Position numbers and translations under genes: made by a program
Notes under the pieces: model-generated
What the model was told of the DNA's origin: nothing
What the model saw: only the letters and a program-made list of their open reading frames with translations
Database searches by the model: none
From: Vibrio metoecus
GTDB lineage: Bacteria; Pseudomonadota; Gammaproteobacteria; Enterobacterales; Vibrionaceae
Reading direction: 5' to 3'
Assembly (NCBI RefSeq): GCF_009665255.1
Contig: NZ_CP035686.1
Span: 930,001-994,000, forward strand
DNA length: 64,000 nucleotides
Part shown: in pieces, positions 45,701-53,657 of the stretch
Layout of the letters: each line of letters begins with the position of its first letter
How positions within the stretch are numbered: position 1 is the first letter of the stretch

Positions 45701-46549
45701 GACAAGGATTTGCTTCTTCAATTAATGAACGGCGACGTTAATGCACACAACATTAACCGCTTTGGCCGTTTTGACACGTTGAAATCGACAGTCGATAAAC
45801 GCAAGGCAAAGGTTTTCTTTGAGCGTATTGAAAGGACTACAATTCCTCCCTTTAAGCTCAATTTGCGTATTGATGAGTACCTCCAAAAGTTTATTATTAA
45901 TCAAGCAGAAACTTCTAACAGCGGCGACGTGGATTACTCGAACGGAGCATGTCAAATAGGTACCCCTGAGCCTCTGATCTTTGGTGATATGAAGCTCTAT
46001 AGAGCTTCACAAGTTGCTAAGGTAGAAGGTATGGAGGAACTGCTATCTATTACGTTAAGCACTGATTCACCATATCAAGAAGATTTTGCAAGTTTGAGCA
46101 CCACGGGTTATTACAGAGAGCTTAAAGAGCTAGGTATTATTTCACGATCGGTTCTCGATATTACATTGAACTCTATAGCTTTACTGGAAAGTGTAACTAA
46201 GGATTTAGGGTTACCACTATACAATGGAAGTCAAGACGGTATTGTTTGGACTTTAAAAGAGACTAAAAAAGGAAGTGTTGTTGATGTTATTGTTGCATAT
46301 GCAACTGTTGCAATGGCAAATGAAGTTCTGAGACCATATCTGGAAAATGTCATTTATGACTCGGCCAAAAAAGTTGTTTCATTAACCTTGGTTGATTTGC
46401 CCAAATTATTGATTGAAAAGCATAAGAAAAACAATGAGAGAACGATGAACGATGAAGAAATTCAGACAATAATCTCTCAAAGCGTTAATGTGATCGATTT
46501 TCAGTTGAAGAAGAAAGAAGCTGATGAGCGGAAAGAAAGCATCCATTGA
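42710..46549 (+). CDS. hsdR: Type I restriction-modification, restriction/translocation subunit
   Basis: The 1279 residues have an N-terminal nuclease domain with D in GDVLLLINGMP and the ExK in HVELKRS. A superfamily 2 helicase follows: Walker A WHTTGSGKTMTS near 305, Walker B FIIDEAHRS (DEAH box) near 420, and motif III FGFTGTPIH. The C-terminal half mediates subunit contacts. It translocates DNA past the unmethylated site and cuts it. It is the last gene of the hsd unit. 25 bp later a decayed integrase begins on the other strand. Confidence 0.93.
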   Translation: MTTFKTEAQFEQAFIEVLTQKGWEPEILKNKTEAELLQNWANILFENNRQQDRLNDVPLTASEMQQIIEQIKALKTPLKLNGLINGKTVAIKRDNPDDTLHYGKEVSLKIYDRHEIAAGQSRYQIVQQPKFERGSPLRNDRRGDVLLLINGMPVIHVELKRSGVPVSQAVNQIEKYSKEGVFSGLFSLIQVFVAMEPEEAKYFANPGLDGKFNPDYQFHWADFNNEPVNHWKDIASTLLSIPMAHQLIGFYTVADDTDGVLKVMRSYQYYAANAISDRVAKTTWNQLGSVNNKDRLGGYVWHTTGSGKTMTSFKSAQLIAQSKDADKVIFLMDRIELGTQSLLEYQGFAGDGEVVQATENTHVLVTKLKSTDPADTLIVSSIQKMSNIFEEVDDEGTATNSADIDKIRAKRLVFIIDEAHRSTMSGGKENKEGMLVRVKKTFPKALFFGFTGTPIHEENQVNNNTTTDVFGDELHRYSIADGIRDGNVLGFDPYKVPTFRDSDLKQAVALEQAKADSVTDAMADPVKKKKFNHFMNDVPMAGYKDATGKYHKGIEDYVPKSQYLTDTHQEKVVSDILDKWDVLSQGNKFHAIFATNSIAEAIDYYRRLKAAKPELKISALFDPNIDNDGSGDRGPTFKGDGLEEIMGDYNARYGHDFDFARHAAFKKDVAARLAHKKPYENIHTEPAKQLDLLIVVDQMLTGFDSKWLNTLYLDKVIKYQNIIQAFSRTNRLFGPDKPHGIIRYYRYPHTMEQHINDAVKLYSGDKPIGLFVDKLASNLEAMNELAAEITELFVSAGVGNFEKLPEDIEVCAKFAQLFNDLNKHLEAAKVQGMHWGQSVYTFTDSSEEDGGIDREVLLAIEQQTYLVLALRYKELASKDNGGGSDGGDVPFDISGYLTEIDTGKIDADYMNSRFDKYLKELNQHKDYTSVETTLNELHKSFASLTQAEQRYAKLFLHDLQRGDAKLIDGHSFRDYINDYQNQAEQSRIAGIVEALGLDKDLLLQLMNGDVNAHNINRFGRFDTLKSTVDKRKAKVFFERIERTTIPPFKLNLRIDEYLQKFIINQAETSNSGDVDYSNGACQIGTPEPLIFGDMKLYRASQVAKVEGMEELLSITLSTDSPYQEDFASLSTTGYYRELKELGIISRSVLDITLNSIALLESVTKDLGLPLYNGSQDGIVWTLKETKKGSVVDVIVAYATVAMANEVLRPYLENVIYDSAKKVVSLTLVDLPKLLIEKHKKNNERTMNDEEIQTIISQSVNVIDFQLKKKEADERKESIH

Positions 46550-46574
46550 GTTCATAAGCAGGATAATGTAGCGG

Positions 46575-47123
46575 TTAACTAAAGTCAGTATGTACCACAT
46601 TTTTCATCCTTGGACAGTTTTTCAATCCAAGGATGATATTTAAAAATTGCTTGGTCCCAGTAACAGAGAGGCTGCCTTTGCCGGCCTCTTCTATATGCTC
46701 GCTCCACCAGCACATCATTGGTTTTCTACGTTCGAGATAATCCGTGCGGTTATAGGCACTTCGAACTTGGTTATCATCAACGTGGGCCAACGCTGCTTCT
46801 ACCAAATCGGGATCAAAGCCTTGCTCGTTGAGTGTGGTACTCGCTAGAGAGCGCAAGCCTTGACTAACAAGCCTTCCAGCAAACTCCATACGTTTTAATG
46901 CCATGTTAGCCGTTTGGCTGTTGCAGGGCTTTTTCGGGTCTATCTGACGGAAAAATAAAATTGCGATGGCCACTTATCGGTTTCATTACTTCCAATAGCG
47001 CTAGCATCTGCTCTGTGAGCGGAATGCGGTGCTCTCTTCTTTTTTCATTCTCTCTGTGGGAATAGCCCCAACTTTCTCATCCCAATCAATGTCGTCCCAT
47101 CGCGCACTAGATGGCCTAGGCAT
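46575..47123 (-). pseudogene. Decayed second tyrosine integrase (C-terminal part only)
   Basis: The segment matches the C-terminal half of the neighbouring intact integrase in pieces: PRPSSARWDDIDWDEKVGAIPTERMKK, then EHRIPLTEQMLALLEVMKPISGHRNFIFPS, then SQTANMALKRMEF...QGLRSLASTTLNEQGFDPDLVEAALAH and AYNRTDYLERRK. Two frameshifts separate the pieces, at about 47040 (in an A-run) and about 46940. The N-terminal half is missing. It has the same orientation as the intact gene 21 bp away and is probably the leftover of an earlier or neighbouring island. Confidence 0.85.
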
Positions 47124-47143
47124 ACTGGTGTGTTACCACTTAT

Positions 47144-48379
47144 TTAGGCTTTCAGTAAGTGCAAATATCCAGCACCAGCCACACTGTAACTTCCATAACT
47201 AGATTTTTCGATATGCTCACTCCACCAGCTCATAAGCTTTCGACGAGAGTCTAAATAGTCGGTACGGTTGTATGCTTTGCGTATTTGGTTTTTGTCAGTA
47301 TGAGCCAATGCGGCTTCAATGACATCAGGTTCAAAGCCCTGTTCATTAAGAGTGGTACTTGCCAAAGCACGAAGACCGTGCGCGGTCGTTCTATCCTTAA
47401 ATCCCATTCTGCTAAGTGCTTTATTAGCGGTTTCAGAATCGGTGGGTACCTTTGGATTACGGCTAGATGGGAAAATGAACTCTCTATGACCACTGATGGG
47501 CTTAATTGCTTCAAGAATAGCCAATGTTTGTGCTGTCAGTGGGACTACGTGCTCACGGTTCATCTTCATTCGCTCTTTAGGGATAATCCAAAGCTTATTA
47601 ACCATGTCGATTTCTTCCCAACGAGCACCAGAGGCTTCGTTAGGCCGAACCATGGTGTGAAGTTGCCATTCAATTAAAAATCGTGTCACATGCTGGATAT
47701 TTGCTGTAGCAACGGTGCGTATAAGATCATGCATTTCATGTGGTTGCAGGGCTTTCATGTGCACCACTTTGTGTTTTTTAAACACATCACGGATGCCAGC
47801 CAATGGGTTAGCATGAATGACCCCGCTATTTACCGCATAGTTCATGATTTCATTCATAAGTTGGGCGGTGCGTTTTACAGTTTCTAGTAATCCTTGAGAC
47901 TCTATTGGCCGTAATGCAGCGATGGCAATCGGCGCAGTAAGTTTACTAACGGGTATCGAGCCCAATTTGGGAAAGGCATAAAGTTCAAGTTTTCGCCAAT
48001 TCCCTTCCAGTGTCTTCTCTTTTATTTGCCCTTCCTTCGTAGCCTTCCATTGCTCAGCGACAAACTTGAACGTCGCATTTTGTTCAGTAATGGTTTTTGC
48101 TTTTTGTTCTTCTTTAGCGAGTTGAGGGTCAATACCATCCGCTAACTGCTTGCGAGCCTCAAGGGCTTTCTCTCGAGCTTCCGCCAAAGACATATCGGGA
48201 TAGGTTCCAAACGAAAGATAAGTGATCTTATCTTGTCCTGGTCGTTTATAACGGAATTGCCATGAGCGAGAATTGCTTGGACGTACGCAAAAGTAGAGAT
48301 TGCCGCCATCAGATAAACGATAAAGCTTATCCTTAGGTTTTGCGGTTTGAATTTGCCTTGCGGTTAGATTATTTGCCAT
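47144..48379 (-). CDS. intV2: Tyrosine integrase of the island (P4 type)
   Basis: The 411 residues have an N-terminal DUF4102/arm-binding domain (ARQIQTAKPKDKLYRLSDGGNLYFCVRP) and a C-terminal catalytic domain. The catalytic Arg is in LHTMVRPNEASGARW, HxxR in AHGLRALASTT, and Tyr in the AYNRTDYLD segment. It would insert and excise the island at the tRNA-Ser. It begins 313 bp from the tRNA 3' end, and the gap holds repeated motifs that may be its binding sites. The name follows the VPI-2 integrase. Confidence 0.93.
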   Translation of the reverse strand: MANNLTARQIQTAKPKDKLYRLSDGGNLYFCVRPSNSRSWQFRYKRPGQDKITYLSFGTYPDMSLAEAREKALEARKQLADGIDPQLAKEEQKAKTITEQNATFKFVAEQWKATKEGQIKEKTLEGNWRKLELYAFPKLGSIPVSKLTAPIAIAALRPIESQGLLETVKRTAQLMNEIMNYAVNSGVIHANPLAGIRDVFKKHKVVHMKALQPHEMHDLIRTVATANIQHVTRFLIEWQLHTMVRPNEASGARWEEIDMVNKLWIIPKERMKMNREHVVPLTAQTLAILEAIKPISGHREFIFPSSRNPKVPTDSETANKALSRMGFKDRTTAHGLRALASTTLNEQGFEPDVIEAALAHTDKNQIRKAYNRTDYLDSRRKLMSWWSEHIEKSSYGSYSVAGAGYLHLLKA

Positions 48380-48390
48380 TTCAATCCCTC

Positions 48391-48579
48391 AAGTAATACC
48401 TGGCTAGAGCATGAGGACTCCCAAAAATAGGTATTACTTTTGGCTAATAACTACTTAATTTACATTAAGTTACAGCCTGCTTTGGTGGGCAGTTTGACCA
48501 TAAAGTAATACCTGGATTGGTGCTCAAAAGTAATACTAGCACTAGAGTGGGTAGCTGGGTATTACTTTAGGTATTACGA
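48391..48579. repeat. Six copies of AAGTAATACC beside the integrase gene
   Basis: Copies on the plus strand lie at 48391-48400, 48503-48512 and 48528-48537 (last base differs). On the minus strand they lie at 48430-48439, 48558-48567 and 48570-48579 (last two bases differ). They lie between the integrase start and the tRNA, where arm-type integrase sites or excisionase sites are expected. The gap holds no gene. Confidence 0.7.
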
Positions 48580-48658
48580 AAAGTGAACGCTTTTATGACA
48601 TCTTGTGGAATACTACTGAATAGTAACTATTTGATTTTTATAAATTTCAGATAAGAAA

Positions 48659-48680
48659 AAAGACGTCCTAGGACGTCTTT
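48659..48680 (-). terminator. 22-bp palindromic terminator after tRNA-Ser
   Basis: AAAGACGTCCT and AGGACGTCTTT form a perfect palindrome with no spacer, 12 bp beyond the tRNA 3' end. On the minus strand it runs into T-rich sequence, fitting a tRNA terminator. Confidence 0.8.
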
Positions 48681-48691
48681 AAACTTGAATG

Positions 48692-48779
48692 TGGCGGTGA
48701 GTGAGAGATTCGAACTCTCGATACGTTGCCGTATACACACTTTCCAGGCGTGCTCCTTCAGCCACTCGGACAACTCACC
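48692..48779 (-). tRNA. tRNA-Ser (anticodon GGA)
   Basis: The 88-nt minus-strand gene has acceptor GGTGAGT pairing with ACTCACC, discriminator G and encoded CCA. A long variable arm and the anticodon loop CTGGAAA with GGA are visible, and the T-loop reads GTTCGAATC. It reads UCC/UCU. Its 3' end is the expected attachment site of the island, since the integrase lies on that side. The gene remains complete after insertion. Confidence 0.95.
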
Positions 48780-48810
48780 GAATCGTTAACCGCTTGGCTA
48801 ACGAGGCGCT

Positions 48811-48839
48811 AATTTAATGATTCTACTGTGGATGGTCAA
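48811..48839 (-). promoter_or_regulatory. Promoter of tRNA-Ser
   Basis: The minus strand reads TTGACC, 17 nt, then TAAATT, about 32 bp before the tRNA 5' end. This fits a sigma-70 promoter. Confidence 0.55.
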
Positions 48840-48935
48840 GCAGAAATCCGAAAAAAACTCGCGCATTGAGTGCGTTTGCTTACAAAGTAGCTGGAGTGGG
48901 CAAAATCACGACAATTGTGCTGGGTTTTCTAGAAT

Positions 48936-48961
48936 AATAAGGCTCCTTGCGGAGCCTTATT
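48936..48961 (-). terminator. Rho-independent terminator of the RND pump operon
   Basis: AATAAGGCTCC and GGAGCCTTATT form an 11-bp stem with a TTGC loop, 29 bp after the pump gene stop on the minus strand. Confidence 0.8.
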
Positions 48962-48990
48962 GGTTGGGAAGGGTGAGATTAACCGCCTGA

Positions 48991-51900
48991 TTATACTTTG
49001 GAGACTTTCACTCTAAACAGCACGGCATAGAAGAGCGGGATCACGACTAAGGTCAGAATGGTGGCAAACAGCAAACCAAACATAATGGTGACCGCCATAC
49101 TCTTAAAGAATGGGTCTACCAGAAGTGGAGCCACACCTAAAATCGTGGTGAATGCGCCTAGCAGAACCGGGCGTGCACGGCTCACCGCCGCATCAATGAT
49201 CGCGAAGTAAGCTTCTTTACCTTCGCGAATTTCCGCATCCGCTTGGTCAACCAACACAATCGCGTTTTTCACCATCATACCAATCAAGCTTAAAAAGCCG
49301 AGGATTGCCATAAACTCGAACGGAGTTTGAAAGGCGATAAGGCCAATCGTGACACCCACGACGGCAAAGGGGGCGGTCATCCAGATCACGAGTGGCTGAC
49401 GCAGCGCGTTAAACATAAACACCACCGCGAGAATCATCGCCGCAAAGCCATAAGGAGCGGAGAGCGCCAAACCTTCATTGGCATCTTTCGAGGCTTTGTA
49501 TTCACCGTACCAAATCAGCTCATAGCCAGCTGGCAACTCAATCTGCTCGATTTTTTCGCGCACATTATTGAACGCATCGGCCGTCATCACACCCGGCGCT
49601 GGATCAGCTTGCACCAAGATGGTCGGCATGCGGTTGATGCGGCGCAGTAAGGCATCTTGATAGACAGTATTGACTGAATCCACCAGTTGGCTCACCGGAA
49701 CGTAACGACCGGCTTGCGCGCTGAACACTTCACTGTTTTCAATCGCACGTTCGTGGTGGCGTTCATTTTCTGGTGCGCGAACCATCAACGGGATCAAATC
49801 ATTGCCTTCGCGATACACCCCAACATTACGGCCATTGAGCGTTTGCGCGATCGCGGCGCTGATTTCTTGTGTGGTTAAGCCAAGGCGCTGTGCTTCTTGC
49901 GCGGAATACACAGGTTGCAATACCGGCACCTGTTGACGCCAGTCATCTTGCACCGCAATCAAGTTCGGGTCGTTATGCATGATGGCTTTGGCTTGTTCGG
50001 CCAATTGGCGCAGCACATGGCTGTCTGGGCCTTTGAAACCGGCTTCAATTTTCTTGCCGCCGCCGCGACCGAGCATAAACTTCCACACCTTGATTGAGGC
50101 ATCTGGGTATTTGGCATCCAGCTCATTTTGCAGCTCGCCTACTAATGGAGCAATTTTGGTGTAGTCATCAATATCAATCAGCAGTTGACCGTAACTAGGG
50201 TTACGCGCCTCGGGTGAGTAGGTCAGCATAAAACGCAGGCCACCACCGCCGATGAAACTGGTGATATTGGTAATACCGTCTTTTTGCGCCACGTCTTTCT
50301 CAATGCTGGCGACAACCTGTTCGGTGCGGCGAATATCCGAGCCTTGTGGCAAGTACACATCCACCACAAATTGTGGTCGTTGCGACTCTGGCATAAAGCC
50401 CGGCGGAATAAACTGAGCGCCCCACACCGCAGCCACTAAGGTGCCGAGTAGCATCGCACAGCTGACCACGCGGTGGCTTAACACCCATTGCAGTACGGCT
50501 TTATAACCCGTCACCAATTTAGACGGTTTCGCCTCTTTGGTGGGAGCTTTAACGCGTAGAAAGTCATGGCACAGCATGGGGGTGACGGTCACCGCAAACA
50601 CCCAACTCAAAAACATCGAGTAGAGGATCACCCAAAATAGCGAGCCGGCATATTCGCCCATATCGGAAGGAGAGAGGCCAATTGCGCTGAAGGCAAAAAT
50701 GCCCACCACCGTACCGCCCAGCAGTGGCCATTTTGTGGCATTGACCACCTCAGAGACCACTTGCTGTTTATCGGCGTTCGGCTCTTGCTGAAAACGCACG
50801 AGTACGCCATCAGTGACTACAATCGCGTTATCCACCAACATGCCGAGGGCGATGATGAGTGCGCCGAGCGAAATCCGCTGCATGGCGATGTCATCAATCA
50901 GCATCACACATAAGGTACCGGCAACAGTAAGCAGCAAAACAAAACCGATAATGACGCCTGAGCGTACGCCCATGAACAGCAGGAGCACGACAAACACGAT
51001 GGCGACAGCGGCAATCAGGTTATCGATAAAATTGGCCACCGAAGCGCGCACCGAGTCAGACTGCATCGAAATCACATGCAGATCCATGCCCAGTGGGCGC
51101 TGGCTTTCAAGTTCAGCCAAACGTGCTTTGACGGCATCGCCCATCTCGACCACGTTACCGCCGGTGACGTTCGAGATACCAAAACCAATCGCACGCTGAC
51201 CGTTATAGCGCATCAGCATCGATGCTGGCTCGGTGTAGCCACGGCTGATGTTGGCAATATCACCTAGGCGTACCACCGCATTGTTGCTACCGACCGCCAC
51301 TTGCAAATTAGTGAGGTCAGCCAAGGAGCTGATGTTGGATTTAGGGATCACCGGAATGCGCATCTGCTGAGCATCGACGCTGCCTGCAACGGTGACTAGG
51401 CTCTGCTTTTGTAGCACTTGCAGCACGCGTTCAACCGAAAGGCCAAATTCCGCCATGCGTTCGCTGGACATCTCGATAAAGATCGCTTCTTGCTGCTCAG
51501 CCAATGTGGCGGCTTTGGCCACACCCGGCACTAAAACCAGTTCACGGCGCAGCGTATCGACGTAGTCTTGCAGCTGTTTGTCGCTAAAGCCTTCTCCAGT
51601 TACCGCATAAAACAGCGCGTACACGTCAGAGAAGTCATCGTTAACGATTGAAGCGCCGGCACCGGGAGGCAGTTGGCGCTGCGCATCCGCGACTTTGCGG
51701 CGTAATTTGTCCCATACCTGCTGCAACTGCGCGGAGGATTTGGCAAATTCGAGTTTGATTTCTACCGTCACTTCAGAGCGGCCTTGCATCGAAACCGATT
51801 TGACTTCTTTTAGCTCTTGCAGCGCTTGCACCGCACCTTCGATGACATCGGTCACTTCATCGGAAACTTCTTGCGCGGTGGCACCCGGATAAGGCGTCAC

Positions 51901-52041
51901 AATCACCACTTGGCGAATCACAAACTCAGGATCTTCAAAACGACCCAATTTGAGGTAGCTGATGTAGCCGCCAATCAAGGTCAGGGCTATCAGCACCCAA
52001 ACGCTGGTGCGTTTGGCAAGGGTATAACGTGCAATATCCAT
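48991..52041 (-). CDS. vexF: RND efflux pump, inner-membrane transporter
   Basis: The 1016 residues are a full-length RND permease with 12 membrane segments, two large periplasmic loops and motifs such as ALGMLVDNAIVVTDG in TM4 and the later GFLSLIGMMVKNAIVLVDQ repeat. It uses ion gradients to expel drugs through an outer-membrane channel. It matches VexF (VC1757), which lies beside VPI-2, from memory. The ATG shares one base with the stop of the upstream adaptor gene, so the pair is coupled. Confidence 0.88.
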   Translation of the reverse strand: MDIARYTLAKRTSVWVLIALTLIGGYISYLKLGRFEDPEFVIRQVVIVTPYPGATAQEVSDEVTDVIEGAVQALQELKEVKSVSMQGRSEVTVEIKLEFAKSSAQLQQVWDKLRRKVADAQRQLPPGAGASIVNDDFSDVYALFYAVTGEGFSDKQLQDYVDTLRRELVLVPGVAKAATLAEQQEAIFIEMSSERMAEFGLSVERVLQVLQKQSLVTVAGSVDAQQMRIPVIPKSNISSLADLTNLQVAVGSNNAVVRLGDIANISRGYTEPASMLMRYNGQRAIGFGISNVTGGNVVEMGDAVKARLAELESQRPLGMDLHVISMQSDSVRASVANFIDNLIAAVAIVFVVLLLFMGVRSGVIIGFVLLLTVAGTLCVMLIDDIAMQRISLGALIIALGMLVDNAIVVTDGVLVRFQQEPNADKQQVVSEVVNATKWPLLGGTVVGIFAFSAIGLSPSDMGEYAGSLFWVILYSMFLSWVFAVTVTPMLCHDFLRVKAPTKEAKPSKLVTGYKAVLQWVLSHRVVSCAMLLGTLVAAVWGAQFIPPGFMPESQRPQFVVDVYLPQGSDIRRTEQVVASIEKDVAQKDGITNITSFIGGGGLRFMLTYSPEARNPSYGQLLIDIDDYTKIAPLVGELQNELDAKYPDASIKVWKFMLGRGGGKKIEAGFKGPDSHVLRQLAEQAKAIMHNDPNLIAVQDDWRQQVPVLQPVYSAQEAQRLGLTTQEISAAIAQTLNGRNVGVYREGNDLIPLMVRAPENERHHERAIENSEVFSAQAGRYVPVSQLVDSVNTVYQDALLRRINRMPTILVQADPAPGVMTADAFNNVREKIEQIELPAGYELIWYGEYKASKDANEGLALSAPYGFAAMILAVVFMFNALRQPLVIWMTAPFAVVGVTIGLIAFQTPFEFMAILGFLSLIGMMVKNAIVLVDQADAEIREGKEAYFAIIDAAVSRARPVLLGAFTTILGVAPLLVDPFFKSMAVTIMFGLLFATILTLVVIPLFYAVLFRVKVSKV

Positions 52042-53135
52042 TATTGGGCTCCGTTGTTATCCGTGTAGGGACGAACGGTCATGCCTTCGCGCACACTCGA
52101 AACACCCGCGATAATAACCTGCTCACCCGGTTTGAGATGCTGGGTGATCACCACGCGGTCTTTGTAGGTAGTACCGATGTCGACGTAACGTTTTTCCGCT
52201 TGGTCTTGCGCATTGACTACCCACACAAATTGTTTGCCTTGGTTATCTGGCACTAGGGCGGTGAGTGGTAGGGTGATGAGCGTGTTTTCAGCGGTTGGAT
52301 TGTCGGCAACCGGGATCACTTTAGCTGACATGCCGGGCATTACGCGAAAGCCTTTCAAATCTTCAAAACCAAGCACTACAGAGTAGGTTTGTGAATCCGA
52401 ACTTGGCTGAGTGGAGTAGGTACGCAGCTGTAAATCAAATTGCTGATTAGGAATCGCGCTTAACTCGGCGATCGCGCGGGTATTGCGTACACCTGAGAGC
52501 ATGACACGATGCGGGATCTCAATCGCTACTTCCAAATCATTCAGATCTTGCAAAATCATGATCACTTGATTGGCTTGCACTTGAGCAAAATTCTCGATGG
52601 TTTTTTCACTGATGACGCCATCAAACGGGGCGGTGATTTGGGTGTACTCCAGTTTGCGTTTGGCCTCTTCCACACGGTTTTTGGCAAGGTCGTAGCGATT
52701 GGTGACTTTATCCAGCTCGGCTTTAGAAATGGCTTGGGTTTTCTCAAAAATGGCTTTGGCGCGGCGGTACTCTTGTTCGGTATTTTTTAGCTCAAGTTGC
52801 GCAACTTCTAGCGCCGTTTTGGCATCTCGTGAGTCGAGGCTCGCCAGTAATTGGCCTTTTTTCACTTGGTCGCCTTCTTTTACCGCGATATCCGTTAAGC
52901 GGCCACTGATGCGAAAAGCAAGATCAGCGCGCTGAGCGGCGCGCACTACGCCATTAAACGTGAGATCGGAAGCGCGTTGATTTGCGACAATCTCGGTTAA
53001 TGCTGGCTTGATAATCGGGGCTGGAGTGCTGACTTGTGGTGCTTCGCCACAGCCGGCTAGCAGTAATGCTGAACCCACAACCACACTCAATAACGTGCGT
53101 TTAGTGATGACAGAACGAATGAAAGGCCGAGTCAT
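52041..53135 (-). CDS. vexE: RND efflux pump, periplasmic adaptor lipoprotein
   Basis: The 364 residues begin with a lipoprotein signal and the lipobox LLAGC, so the protein is anchored by lipid in the inner membrane facing the periplasm. A biotinyl-lipoyl-like part (RISGRLTDIAVKEGDQVKKGQLLASLD), a coiled-coil hairpin (about 100-170) and beta-barrel segments follow. It connects the RND pump to the outer-membrane channel. A likely TetR operator lies about 155 bp upstream. Confidence 0.88.
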   Translation of the reverse strand: MTRPFIRSVITKRTLLSVVVGSALLLAGCGEAPQVSTPAPIIKPALTEIVANQRASDLTFNGVVRAAQRADLAFRISGRLTDIAVKEGDQVKKGQLLASLDSRDAKTALEVAQLELKNTEQEYRRAKAIFEKTQAISKAELDKVTNRYDLAKNRVEEAKRKLEYTQITAPFDGVISEKTIENFAQVQANQVIMILQDLNDLEVAIEIPHRVMLSGVRNTRAIAELSAIPNQQFDLQLRTYSTQPSSDSQTYSVVLGFEDLKGFRVMPGMSAKVIPVADNPTAENTLITLPLTALVPDNQGKQFVWVVNAQDQAEKRYVDIGTTYKDRVVITQHLKPGEQVIIAGVSSVREGMTVRPYTDNNGAQ

Positions 53136-53290
53136 AATGTGTTGCTCCTCAATGTCTCATCAGGAAGAAGGATCTTGTATCAGTATCTGATGAATAGCTG
53201 TGTATTCAGCATGGTTCATCCACTTGCTTTTAACGCCCATTTTCTGCGTAGCAAGTAACATTTTGCGCATCATACCTTGAGCAATGTGCA

Positions 53291-53311
53291 AAAGTAAACT
53301 CGTAAGTGTAC
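53291..53311. promoter_or_regulatory. TetR operator candidate upstream of vexE
   Basis: AAAGTAAACT-CGT-AAGTGTAC is shared, apart from the three central bases, with the site at 54613-54633 in front of the tetR gene. The two arms form an imperfect inverted repeat. Confidence 0.7.
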
Positions 53312-53329
53312 ATTTATGGTTCACTGAGT

Positions 53330-53648
53330 TTATTGTCTCACCAACGCCATTTGTATCTGAACAGAAAGCTGTGCCAACCCTAAAGAAAGGGTTTCCACTA
53401 ATGCGGGATAGCCCTCATCGGCAAGTGGTATCTGAAAGCTAAACTCTTGGCTAAGCCATCTTTCACCCTGAGCATTAAAGAGCTCCCAGCTCCCAGCTCC
53501 CAGCTTCCTGCTATTTCTGCGTTTCCAGTATATGACCCATTAAATTGCTGAAATCTTACTTGCAGTCTGGCGTGTTTCTGCTGCGCGATGGCGGTATTCA
53601 AGGCGGTTGGCCAATATGATGTTGATTTTGCTGTGTTAACGGTTTGAA
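53330..53648 (-). pseudogene. PqiC/YmbA-family lipoprotein remnant with a frameshift
   Basis: The segment encodes the C-terminal half of the family in two frames: RLQVRFQQFNGSYTGNAEIAGSW, then FNAQGERWLSQEFSFQIPLADEGYPALVETL and the stop at 53330. The pattern FNG.Y.G...I.G.W...QG....F.......GY..LV matches PqiC. The N-terminal half with lipobox is absent, and an upstream stop lies just inside the next gene. The frame changes in a heptamer repeat at 53481-53508. PqiC normally belongs to an envelope lipid transport system; this copy should be inactive. Confidence 0.7.
53481..53508. repeat. Heptamer tandem repeat AGCTCCC, 3 perfect plus 1 imperfect copy
   Basis: AGCTCCC occurs at 53481, 53488 and 53495, and AGCTTCC at 53502. 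It lies at the frame change of the PqiC remnant. One more copy, or two fewer, would join the two frames. Confidence 0.9.
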
Positions 53649-53657
53649 ATCGCTGAG

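Larger units (their letters stand above)
18500..48691. mobile_element. VPI-2-type genomic island at tRNA-Ser (left edge approximate)
   Basis: The island carries an integrase next to a tRNA-Ser gene, the nan/sialidase module, a type I restriction system and a plasmid-defence operon. These are the marks of Vibrio pathogenicity island 2, except that the defence operon differs. Its right edge is the 3' end of tRNA-Ser(GGA) or the terminator just beyond it. The left edge lies between the DUF2986 gene and nanH (18500-19090), but no duplicate of the tRNA 3' end was found there by eye. At about 30 kb it is shorter than the roughly 57 kb recalled for pandemic strains. Confidence 0.75.

Noticed and set aside
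48391..48579. Regular motif repeats as a CRISPR array
   Set aside because: The repeats are 10 bp, in both directions and unevenly spaced, so they do not form a CRISPR array.
53398..53601. 67-codon frame as a separate small gene
   Set aside because: It is the first-frame part of the PqiC remnant; after the heptamer repeat it leaves the homologous frame.
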